Positions 10,559 through 20,720 of a stretch of DNA of 64,000 bases are shown here, piece by piece. The stretch comes from Brachionus manjavacas (taxonomy: Eukaryota; Rotifera; Eurotatoria; Ploima; Brachionidae): positions 3,286,001-3,350,000 of the forward strand of contig JAHQIY010000009.1 of the NCBI GenBank assembly GCA_019054805.1, written 5' to 3'. The position numbers were made by a program, and so were the translations under genes. Under the pieces are notes generated by a model that was not told where the DNA came from, searched no databases, and saw only the letters and a program-made list of their open reading frames with translations. Positions within the stretch are counted from its first letter, which is position 1; each line of letters opens with the position of its first letter.

Positions 10559-11219
10559 AAATGTTTTGGAATTTATTTTCTTTGTTTATTTTTCAAATTT
10601 TAAATCAGAAATTAAAAACAATCGATTTTTTTATACTTTATACTTGTAAACATTTATAAAATATCAATTAGTTGCTATTTAATTGCTAATAATATTATTT
10701 CACATTTCAATTTTGATCATTATAAAAAATTTTATTAATTTAATATTTTTATAAAAGTAAAATATGAATTATTAATTTTTACTGTGAACGCTCTTTGATT
10801 CAAAAGTGACTTTTTAGACAGAGATAAGACTAGACTTTTGCAGGATAAGAATCTAATAGACGAAAAGAATCAAATAGACGAAGGAGATTTAGTGACTTTT
10901 CAAATTTGGAAACCGAATTAACACATAAACCCTTTGGGCGTACTTATCATATATTAGAATTAATCAATAAAACAAAAATATAAAGTCAATATTAAAAAAC
11001 AGATTTTACGGAATTTTTTTGCTTTAAGGTTTAATGAGTTTGTTTTTCTTTGTTTAATTTTGCGCAAAGGTTTTTTCTCTACTGTCAAAAATCCAAGTGT
11101 TGAAGAATAATTCGACAAGCAATTTCTTAGAGATACAATAACTAATTTTATAATATCCTTGGTCTCAATAAATTAAATTTTAATTTATTTTAATTCAAAA
11201 AATTTTTTCTTCTTTGTTA
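10559..11219. other. upstream region of copy 2 beyond element A1
   Basis: About 10560-10850 is the direct counterpart of 4890-5212 and 10940-11092 is the inverted counterpart of 5366-5585. Before A1 inserted, this lay immediately 5' of the channel gene. No coding potential seen. Confidence 0.45.
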
Positions 11220-11280
11220 CAGTGTCGGAAATTAACTTCGATATTTCAGATATGATGTGACAAATTAATTTCCGGTACTG
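11220..11280. mobile_element. 61-bp MITE with CAGT...ACTG ends and TA flanks
   Basis: CAGTGTCGGAAATTAA at the left pairs with TTAATTTCCGGTACTG at the right, with few mismatches, and TA flanks both ends. CAGT ends and a TA target duplication are typical of Tc1/mariner derivatives. Also at 30843-30903 and 46141-46201. Confidence 0.6.
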
Positions 11281-11779
11281 TAGTTAGTTAGTTTAACAAA
11301 AAAGTCCATCAATTATTTTTTTCCTAGTTAAGATTTCTCAAGCTTAATAGTAACACCTTACCAGCACGAATAGCTGATTTAAGCGAATCTTTTAAATTTC
11401 ATATCAAGAAATTTGATGACAAGGATTTTGTATTAAATTGATACGAAAATTAACCTAATTTGCAGAATTTTAACCCATTTAACCCTTTTAACTGAAAAAA
11501 TAAAGAAATCCTTAAATTTAATTTAAATTGAAAAGTGGATTTTATTTATTTATTATTCAATTATTAAAATTGTTTTTTCATGATAAAAATAGTCTTTAAA
11601 AGAATGCCATAACAATAAGTATTAAAGAAAAAACGAATTAAGAAACAAAAGAGATTTTTTTAATCAATTTAAATTATAACTGGCCTTATAATAAAATTAT
11701 TTAGCCTATCTTGAATAAAATTGTTCCTCGCTTCGTGAATTTTTAAAATAAAATTGATGCACACTGCCAGGCTGAGTCG
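11281..11779. other. A+T-rich spacer, no gene seen
   Basis: No open frame or repeat structure that I can interpret. Confidence 0.5.
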
Positions 11780-12311
11780 TGAAAATCAAATCTTGACAGC
11801 CTTTCGTTTGACATTTGAGAGGTTGAGACATTTTCATGCTGATAAAGATGTGTCGCTTAGAGTCTCTCTGAATTAATGTTCGTTGACATTTTCGTTTAAG
11901 ATGTCTGACACATAGCCATTTGATCAGATGATTGATGGAAAGCTAAAGTCACCAATTAATAGAACTTCCTTTTAACCTCTTTCATCTACATAGTCTTTAG
12001 CTTGTTTGAAGACTAAAACAAAATCGCCTAGTTGCAACATTGAATTCATCCAGTTTATTTTCCAAAGAAGTAGCATTTAAATACATACATTTTAAAGATT
12101 CGAGATTATCTACACGTGATGACGCTTTTGATGAACGATTATTGCTTCTTGAATGGACGATTCGATTTCCACGGATGCCATATCGATAGGGCGAGTCATG
12201 TGAAAGATTATTATTTGCTTTGTTTGTTTGTTTTTTCAATTCATAGTCTAAGGCTCTTTCGGATATGAACACTATTATTATAGTGTTACTATTATTATGG
12301 TATTTGTACAC
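11780..12311 (-). pseudogene. LINE ORF2 5' fragment (endonuclease N-terminal part)
   Basis: The minus frame contains LESLKCMYLNATSLENKLDE, matching the start of the apurinic-like endonuclease of CR1/L2-type LINEs (SLKCxYTNAxSLxNKxxE). Farther down, KEVLLIGDFSFPSI matches the endonuclease xxGDFNFP motif, with stops and a deletion between them. About 540 bases of this region are missing from T3, where the sequence jumps near 46780. Confidence 0.6.
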
Positions 12312-12513
12312 AAAATAAAAGGAAGAAATATTAAATATTCAAAGGCTTACTTTTTATTTGAACAACTTTTTATCACTAGTTTTTAATTGTGACACCTAAT
12401 TGAATAAGTTATTTAAAAAAAAAATTTAAAAATTTTAAAGTCACAAGTCACGAGTCAAGTGCAAGTCAGTATTTTGACTGATTTTTTTATTCAGGAATAA
12501 AATATCAAGCATT

Positions 12514-13345
12514 TATGTAAAATGTTCATCATGCAAAGAAATCGTCAATGACTTGGCTTATAACAACTCGAAATTTATAAGACATTTAAAAAATGCAAAA
12601 CATTTATCTACAAGGATTTTAAATTCTTTATGAAAGAAAACTATCCGTTATGGCTTTTGAAAGCAGTGACAAAAAAGAGCTCTCACAACAGAAAATAAAT
12701 TTCTTCATTTTTAAATACATAATTGTACCTTGTAGTTTTCTTATTAGACTTGTTGAGACTGAAGGTAAATATAATTTTAGAAAAATAAATAAAAATAAAG
12801 ATTTTAAATTTTGGTTAAAAATTAAAGCAATTTTAATTTAATTTAATTTTATCTTAATTTTTATTTTTTAATAATAAATAATGTATTGTTATGAATGATA
12901 TCGTATTTTGATTTAACTTGTATGCCCATAATTTAAAATTTATCATAAGGAGAGGCCTCATATCTATTCAAAAGAAATTTAATTTTTCGATGTTATCGTG
13001 CTTTAGTGAAACATTAAAAAGCAATAAATTTCTGTCATTAACAGTTAATATATGGAGTGATCGTAGGCTCGATTTTTCATGGGAGTCACCTTTTACTTCA
13101 TTGACAAGTTATTTTTGTTCAAAAGATTTGTTTTGGCTCGTAAACACATTAACTGTTCAATTACCAGTTAAAAGATTAAAACCGAAATGAACTATGTTTA
13201 AGCCTTTTTTGACATTAAGTTTGCAATTTTAAAATATCACAACATAAATAATAATTTGTTTTTTAAGAAGCAAGTTGTAAAAATATTAACTGACAAAAGA
13301 GCAAATATGGTTTAGTTCGGAAAAATTCAAGATCTAGGTAAGTAA
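12514..13345 (+). pseudogene. hAT transposase, N-terminal half (BED finger and start of catalytic domain)
   Basis: The first frame reads VKCSSCKEIVNDLAYNNSKF followed by RHLKNAKH, a BED-type C-x2-C...H-x5-H zinc finger. Farther on, in other frames, come CSFLIRLVETEG, then SLTVNIWSDRRLDFSW (the hAT xLTxDxWSDRR segment), then KQVVKILTDKRANMV (normally VTDNAxNM, here degraded). Frameshifts and stops separate the pieces. The C-terminal half lies at 20355-20720 in the same orientation, with a MULE between them. Confidence 0.7.
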
Positions 13346-13785
13346 AATGAAGTTAATAGATTATTATAAATTATATTTGAATCTAATTAAATCAAATAAT
13401 ATATTATATTTTTAAAAGACTAAAATAATTCAATTAATGAAAAAAAAAGAATAAAGGATTTGAAGATTCTTTACATAATTTTTACTGTATTTATCAAATT
13501 ATTACCTAAATTTCTTAAAGGCTTATATTTTTTGGGGGTGACAAATTAAATTTTTTTAAGATGACAAAAATACTTAAAAGTGGTGACTATTTTAATTTGT
13601 TTTAGATGACTATAAAAAACTAATTATTCTGACAAAAAAACTAAACGGCTGACAAATTTATATATTGAGATGACTTTTTTATAATTTTTCACAGACAAAA
13701 TAAAACCTTATTTGTAGACAAAAATAGCTAATTTTAGTGAAGAAAATATTTATTTAAATGACAAAATATAAAAAAATATAAACGA

Positions 13786-15078
13786 TTAATTTATTTTTGT
13801 CTTTTTTCCCTGAATTGTTGATTTCTTTGGCCTTCCTCGTTTTCTTGGTAAATCCACTGTAGTTTCGACTGTAGCTTGTACTGTAGCTTCAGTAACATAT
13901 TCTTTCTCAATGACTGAATCGCTAGGAGGCTCTTGTTCGACTACTGCTTGCTCGGGACTGGATTCATTTTCTGAAGTGCTCAAATCACAATCATTTTGGT
14001 AAAACAAAGCTGCTTTTTGTTTTTTTGGTCTACCTCTTTTGCGTTTCTGACCGATTGAAATTGTTTTAGCTTCTTCTGGGATAATGCAAAGCTTGTAACG
14101 GTATGCAAGGCCAAGAAAATCAAGGCAGATGTAATGTTTAGCAAATTCTCTACAATTGAATTTGCTTTGTTTCCAATCATCGGAACATAGAATGGTCTCG
14201 TTGATCTGGCAAAATTGAGAGTAGTCATTAAATGTACGCCAAGATAAATTTTGTTATGTTTAAATATAGTCGTCAACTGTTTCTTTTGTCAGCTTAAATT
14301 GAGATATACTATAAAAAACTATAAAAAAAAGTATAAAAAAAACGACCATTAGAGGAAGAAATTTTGATTATATAGTCAATTTTTATATTGCTAGTCCATT
14401 GAAAAGCGGCAGTATACAATTGTAGATCGCAATTAAATTCAGTGAAAAAAATTCACGATTCAAGTTTTCGGGATGTCTATCTCTTGACCAACGCCCAATG
14501 ATGTCATTCTCTAAGAATACCAAAACACAAATACCAAATGGATGAAAGTGCTTTTGGCGATCAGTAGTACCAATCATCAAGACTGGGAAACCTTGCCAAA
14601 TGAGTTTGTAAGTAGCATCTACTGTTAAATGCTTTGTCTTGTCCGCATTGCTAATCAGTCGCTTGGTGGTGATAAAATTCGGAAAAACATGAGCTGATCG
14701 TTATCTACAGCTTTCTCGAAACTTGGACAAAATGGTTTTTCATAATCGTCTGGAACCTCCTTCCGATTTTGGTACCATAGTTCAAGATCCCGAACGTTTA
14801 TTTGTGCCGGACCGTAGTTATCTTTACGTATAATAGCCAGATAATTACTTAAAGTTTTTATTTGTGGTTGCTGTAGTCCATCATGATCGTGTGCTCTCAG
14901 TATGGCTTTTGGAGTTGTTGTTTTCATTTCGAAGTAGCGCTTGATCTGCTCTTTTATTTTCTATTGGTATACCTCTTTCAGTTTTGTCCTTGTGCTCATG
15001 TTTATCATCACTGATGAATAAACATACTTCGTCATCAGAAGTAAGGTGATAAAAAGCCATTGTGCTGCAGCTCGACAA
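13786..15078 (-). pseudogene. MULE transposase remnant with SWIM finger and two AT-hooks
   Basis: The N-terminal part starts STMAFYHLTSDDEVCLFISD. The first catalytic Asp is in LTVDATYKLIWQGFPVL, followed by TDRQKHFHPFGICV. The middle of the catalytic domain is deleted. The C-terminal part has a SWIM-like finger read FNCREFAKHYICLD, where the first Cys is Phe (T3 keeps Cys), then two AT-hooks, QKRKRGRPKK and LPRKRGRPKK. At least three frame breaks. It would bind A+T-rich ends, but this copy is dead. Confidence 0.7.
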
Positions 15079-15330
15079 TGGTGGCGAACAGAGTAAATAA
15101 TAAAAATAAAATTAAAGTTAATAAAATTAGATAAAATAAAGAATCAAAATAGAGTAAATAAGCTAGAAAAAATGAAAGTTGAAAAGACATTAATTGGAAA
15201 AGATTGTTACAAGTGGCACATGTTTAAATATTTCAAGTTTCAGGAAAAAAAGAAGAAATAGTAAGGTAGCAATTACTCAATGGAGTTGGGTATTCAACAT
15301 ATCTTGATTCGAAACCTTCTTTGTATTCCT

Positions 15331-18009
15331 TCACCAGTCAACCAATGGAATAGAATGACTCAGTCCTGTCCCAACATATCTCTCACTCAACTCAAGAAGT
15401 CGATTCGAGACTGTCAGTAATTTAAGTTTATTAAAAGCCTCCTGATGCATTATGCTGGAGGGAGTATCATATTTTAATCTGAGGATAGATCTGACTGCTT
15501 TATTCTGAATTGCTTGTAACTTTTTGATATTTTTTTCTGAAAATGAATTCAAGCAAGGAAACGAAAAGTCTAGAATTGAACCAACTAAAGATTTAAAAAG
15601 ATTTCCCAACGTTTTTTGATTAAGACCCCATTTTTTGTTTGACAATATCTTAATAATATTTAGCCTTTTGTTGCAGCGTTCTTTAATTTCGTCTAATAGT
15701 ATATTAAAGAATCAAATTTAATACCAAGAAACTTGATTTTTTTTGGCTCACTATTCTGTTTCCATAGATTTTTAAGTTTAGATTATCACCCTCTTTTTTG
15801 TACCTAGAAAAGACTACTGAACACGACTTTTCAACTGAAATCTTCATTTTCCATTTAATAAGCCATTGTTCTAGTTCGTTGGTGTATTTATTTATCTTTT
15901 TCAAGGTTCCCTTTTTTGTTATAAATGAAGATTGTAACTAGATCATCAGCAAAAAGAAGAGAGTATTCATTATTTGTTTTGTTTCTTTTTGGGATGTCAT
16001 TAATATATATACTAAATAAAAGAGGACTAATTACTGAGCCTTGAGGAACACCTGCAGTTATTTTATATTCTTCGCTCAGATGATCATTCACATTTACCTT
16101 AAATGTCCTACTATCTAAAAGGATCTTATCCAGTTTGTCATTTTAATCAATTTAAAAAGTAGACCTTCATGCCAAACCCTATCAAAGGCTTTAGAAATAT
16201 CAAAAAAAGGCCACAAACTCTTTTTTTCTATTAAATGATTCCACAATTTTTGAATTAAAAAGAAAAGATTATCTGATGTACGCCGGTGTTTCCTAAATCC
16301 AGATTGCTCCTGGATAAGGAGTGAATTTTGTTCCAAATAATTGTATAATCTTGAAAATACTATGCGTTCCAGGAGCTTTCCAAAACAACTCGTTATACTT
16401 ATTGGTCTATAATTTAAAGGATCTTGTAAAGAAGAGGCTTTTTTTTGAATCATAGTAATGTTCGATGTTTTCCATGCTTTAGGGACTCTACCTTCTCGAA
16501 GTGATAAATTAAAAAGTTCTATAATTTCTATTAATGAATTTCTAGGTAAGTTTTTAAACATTAGATTATGAATTTGGTCAGGTCCTGATGCCGCTTCATT
16601 TTTCAATCTTTTTAAAGCCATAATTAATTCATTTAAGCAAATTGGACCATTAAAATTAGACTGATCATAATTTCTAAAGAATTCAGAGTTAGAATTAAGT
16701 ATTTCGAAATCTTTATCACGATCGATTAAATCAGAATTAGGACTAAATATTGAAGATAGGAGTTCTCCAAAGCATTTTCCCTTTTCTTCATTAGTTTTGA
16801 ATTCCTTGTCATTTAAAAACAAATTTGGGATTAAATTTGATCCTTTTTTTGATCTAAATTTATTTATTTTTTTCCAGAATGGTCTACTTGTCAGTGGGTT
16901 TTTTCCCATTTTCTCAATAAAATCAAACCAATTTTGATTCCAGAATTTTTTAAAGAGGCCTTTAACTCAAATGTAAGTTGATTAAATTTTTTCTTGAGAT
17001 TTTGACAGCGAGTTTTTTGAAAGTTTCTTCTTACTTTCCTGCGTTCGTTTATCAGAATAACAATGTTCGGGGGAAGACTGGTTTTGTAGATTTTCTGCGA
17101 ATGATAAGGAATGCTTTTATGTGAAGTAGAAATAATTTTTTCTGTAATTTTATCATTTAGTTGATCTATTGTGAGGGAACTTTCAGTGATATTCACTTTT
17201 TGAGAATTTAAAATCTCGCTGAATAATTGCCAGTTTGCTTTCTTATAGTTAAACTTTTTAGCTGCTGATTTATTTTCTAATTGATAGCCCATATAAATCT
17301 ATGCTTCGATTGGGAAATGGTCACTAGTCATGTCTTGACTATTTAGGACACAAAAGTCGGTAATTTTGTCAATTAATGAAGATGAAACTAAGAAAAGATC
17401 AAGAATTTCAAAGTAATTCCTATTAAAAATATTGAAAGTAGGACGCTTATCATTGATTACTGAAAAGTCTAACTCATTTATTATTCTTTCCAGCATTATG
17501 CCGTTTTCATTTTCCCCTACGCAGCCTATTTGCTTTGTTCTGGCGTTAAGATCACCACCTAAAATGTAGTTTCTACATTTTTTATTAACAGTTTTAAAAA
17601 ACACAAAGTTCAGAAGCATATTGAGTGGATTATAAAGACTGAATATAAACAATTCATTATTCTTTCCTAAGTTCATTTTTATACAAAGGAGTTCGGAATT
17701 GAATTCCTCATAAGAGAAATCTTGTATAAATTCAATTCCTTCTTCAATTAAAATTGCTACTCCTCCTCCATACTTGTTGCGTGGTTTTGTTATGAATTGA
17801 TAATTGTGAAAATCAAGATAAATATTTGCCTCACTTAAATCTATCTTTAGTTCATTGAGCAAAACAATGTCGGGACATTTTTGAGCTAAAAAATTGGCTA
17901 AGAGATGAACCCTACTAGGTAAATGAAGACAATTCCAGTGCGTAATTACTAACCTTGTTTTATTAAGAGGTTTTGTTCTTAAAGTTGATTTATTTATCTT
18001 ATTGTTCAT
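15331..18009 (-). pseudogene. LINE-A ORF2: endonuclease and reverse transcriptase
   Basis: ATG at 18009. The endonuclease has THWNCLHLPSRV, PDIVLLNELKI, YGGGVAIL, LGGDLNART and SDHFPIEA. A TAG follows at about 17294-17298 where T3 reads Ser. The RT has GPDQIHNLMFK, NYRPISITSCFGKLLERIV, DISKAFDRVWH (motif A Asp), AGVPQGSVISPLLFSIYIND and the active-site FADD. C-terminal thumb ends RYVGTGLSHSIPLVDW. Frame breaks occur near 16900, 16240, 15890 and 15710. At the last, ten bases present in T3 (TTTATCTTAG) are missing, as also in T2. The copy is inactive. Confidence 0.8.
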
Positions 18010-19087
18010 TCTAAACTTTCTTCAATGCTGTTTTGACTCGCATTTTGCTGACAAATTTCGTTAAATGATAGATCTACTTGAATCGAACATTCAGTTGTTG
18101 AACTGTTTGATTCAGACTCGAAGGTATTGTCGTTTTCATTTTCTAAGACAACTAATGGTTTCTTTGATTCATTTTCGGTGAGCGCTTTTTCATTTGGATC
18201 AGATTCGGGAAATCTCTTGGTTTGATTTTTGGTTTGGAAAAAATTTTCAGTCTCATTTTGATCATTTGACTGTACATTGACAGGTGACTGGCATAGTGGT
18301 AGAAAATCGTTTAAACGACATACCAAAGCTTCTTCTCAAACTGGAGTTTTAAGGTCTTTTGGGCTAATTTGGGATATTACGTCATTGAAATTTGTTGGCT
18401 GATATGCAGGTGTTTTTGGCATCACATTTTCATCATTATCTTTTTGGTCAGCTTCAAATAATGATTGCGTTTCTTCTTGGTCAATGTAAAGATCATTGTA
18501 GTCAACCTTTTTCCTTTCAAGCGACTTAAGCTTTTCGGCAATGGAGCATTCATGTCCTTTCTGATGACAATTTTCGCATAGTGTTTCTTTGACAGGGCAT
18601 TTAGCAATGTTGTGTCCTTCATCTTCACAAAATTAGCATTTCTGCTTTTGCCCAACAATTGACTCAAGACACTTTAAACCAAACATTATTGTGGGGCCTG
18701 ACAAGCTTCCAATAATATTCTCAACTTCTTTTGGAAATGATATTCTCACCCTTCTGACACCATTTTTCCTCTCGGGTCTATCTTTATATTTTTCTTCAGT
18801 AATGTGTTCAATATTTAGTCCATTAATTCGAACAGCATTAAAGAAGGTTTCAAGTCTATGATTCTCGAAATCAGAGGGCAAGAAGTGAAATCGAAAAGTA
18901 CAATACCTTCAGAGATCCGGGACTTTATTTGCATCTTCAAGTCTGAAAATGGTTCCACGACATCAAGTGCACTAAATAAGACTTTATGGCTAATCGGTTT
19001 GTCTAACCTCTTCAAATTTAGCTTGACCGAATTTTTAAATATCCACCGTCGGTTTTGGTTTGTTTTGTTGAGCGACATTGCCAACAC
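18006..19087 (-). pseudogene. LINE-A ORF1: nucleic-acid-binding protein with CCHC knuckle
   Basis: The N-terminal frame (18815-19087) starts MLAMSLNKTNQNRRWIFKNS. A frameshift near 18885 leads to FLPSDFENHRLETFFNAVR. A zinc knuckle follows, C-x2-C-EDEG-H-NIAK-C, then a second finger-like CENCHQKGHEC. A TAA lies inside the first knuckle (about 18635) and a TGA at about 18342. The acidic tail ends at 18006, overlapping the ORF2 ATG. ORF1 proteins coat the LINE RNA. Confidence 0.65.
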
Positions 19088-19627
19088 ACAACTTTCAACG
19101 GTTTTTAAATCACGTGATGACGCTATTAATTAAATTTTGGTTTTTCAAATTTGCTAAGCCAAACGACAAATTTTTCAAAAAATATTTATTTGATATATGA
19201 TAAGTATTTATTTTATCTGTTAAACTTTTGTCACCTATTAATTGTCACTCAATTAGTTTAATTATCAGTGAAGTAGTTTGTTTGTCAACTAGTTTAGTGT
19301 TTATTAGTCATTAGTCATTAATTAAATTAGTCACCATTTTTTTGGTTAATCTGTCATCCCGAAAATATTTAATTGGTCGGTCAATTAGTTTATCTGTCGG
19401 TCAATTAGTTTAATTATCAGTGAAGTAGTTTGTTTGTCACCTAGTTTAGTTTTTTTGTCAGTAAATTTAGTCTTTTTTGTAAGTCCATTAAATGATGGTC
19501 TTTCTAAAACGATTTTAAAATAATACTTATTTTAATCCAAAATCTAATTAGAATTTTTCCTTTTTAAATATATATATATATTTAAAAATCAATTTTTATA
19601 ATTTCGTTAACTTTTTATGGATATTTA

Positions 19628-19870
19628 GCATATTAAAAACATATAAATCATATTAAAAGCATATAAAGCATATAAAGCATATTAAAAGCATATAAAGCAT
19701 AATAAAGGCATATAAAGCATATTATAAGCATATAAAGCATATAAAGCATATTTAAAGCATATTTAAGATATGTTTTCAAACTTTAAAAGCATATTGGTAG
19801 TAAAGGATAAGCATATTTTAACAAATTTTGAAGCATATTTTAGAGCATATATTTTTTTTTTCAGCATATT
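19628..19870. repeat. GCATAT minisatellite
   Basis: About 15 irregular repeats built from GCATATAAAGCATATTAAAA, decaying to the right (GCATATTTTAACA). It is not a CRISPR: spacing is irregular and there are no unique spacers. T2 has it at 39252-39485; T3 lost it by deletion. Confidence 0.8.
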
Positions 19871-20234
19871 TTGACAGTCTCTGGTCATAATTAATTGATT
19901 AAATTCGAATATATGTTATTTTCAGATTCAAAAATAAAGATCAATTTTTATCAAAATAATACTATTTTATAAATAATAACGATCATGACTAATGAAAAAA
20001 AAAAATTAATCTTTTCATAACATCAACTAAAATTTAGCGTAATTTTTTTAAAACAGTTTATTTTATAGAACTTGCTACATTTCATAAATTTACAATTTTT
20101 CGAGAATTTGTATATTGATCACTTATTTTATTAATTTTAGTCTTTTACAACTTTTAAACCTACTTGAAAAGGTTAAAATTATTAACAAATTTCCAAAAAC
20201 TTTAGTTGAAGATTTAAAAAGTATTAAATTTTAT
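19871..20234. other. A+T-rich spacer, no gene seen
   Basis: I see no open frame or repeat of note. Confidence 0.5.
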
Positions 20235-20310
20235 TTTTAATTTATTCTGAAGGAGCTTTAGCTCGGTACAGAAAACAAATAAATAAATAAAATAAATAAT
20301 CGTTTCGCTG
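20235..20310 (+). repeat. possible retroelement 3' tail with (AAAT)n
   Basis: CTGAAGGAGCTTTAGCTCGG is followed by ACAGAAAACAAATAAATAAA, like the tail at 1010-1105. Too short to classify. Confidence 0.35.
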
Positions 20311-20354
20311 GAATATTCTCAAATATGTTTGATCCGTCTATATCTAGAATTTTT

Positions 20355-20720
20355 AATGATTGTTGCAACCTACCTTGATCCTAGGTTTAAGTTTTTTTTG
20401 CTTGAGTCTACAAATTTGATTTAAACTGATTTAGAAATTTTTCGTTCATGTTTAAAAGAGCTAATCAAAACCGAAATAAATGTTTTGCGAAAGAATATAA
20501 ATTTATGAAGATATTGAGTAAGATACAGATCTAGATGTAAACGATTTTTGGAAAAAAAATTAAATCTGTTATGCCTGGAATGTTTCTAGTGGCACTAAAA
20601 TTTATTAGTATTCCGGCAAGTTCAGGTCCAGTTGTTCGATTATTTTTTTCATCAAGCTATAACATTAGACCTTTTCGTTCAAGATTAACACTAAATAATT
20701 TAGAAAAAACAAAATTACAA
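20355..20720 (+). pseudogene. hAT transposase, C-terminal half
   Basis: The frame at 20359 reads IVATYLDPRFKFFLLEST, the hAT ATxLDPRFK motif. After a frameshift, KFISIPASSGPVVRLFFSS then RSRLTLNNLEK matches the hAT dimerisation domain (CIPASSVPSERVFS...R..L....VE). It continues the N-terminal half at 12514-13345, about 7 kb away. Its 3' end meets element A2. Confidence 0.75.

Larger units (their letters stand above)
15180..19133 (-). mobile_element. Jockey-like LINE (LINE-A), near full length but inactive
   Basis: Two-ORF non-LTR retrotransposon: ORF1 with CCHC knuckle, then ORF2 with endonuclease and RT. The 3' UTR ends somewhere before the MULE start at 15078. The ORF1 stop and ORF2 start overlap as ATGA at 18006-18009. 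Other pieces of the family are at 2640-2765 and 60688-61340. Confidence 0.75.
13537..19485 (-). mobile_element. MULE with long inverted ends, interrupting the hAT gene
   Basis: The left end (13537 to about 13765) has clusters of GACAAA/TGACTA words. The right end (about 19190-19485) has their inverted counterparts, for example TTAAATTAGTCACC against GGTGACTATTTTAATTTG. Between them lie a MULE transposase remnant next to the left end and a LINE-A filling most of the rest. Gene halves of a hAT transposase flank the element. I infer hAT first, then MULE into hAT, then LINE-A into MULE. Confidence 0.55.

Noticed and set aside
18858-19133. Plus ORF of 91 codons (also at 38484)
   Set aside because: Antisense shadow of LINE-A ORF1.
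19628-19870. GCATAT repeats as a CRISPR array
   Set aside because: Irregular unit length, no unique spacers, and a eukaryotic setting.
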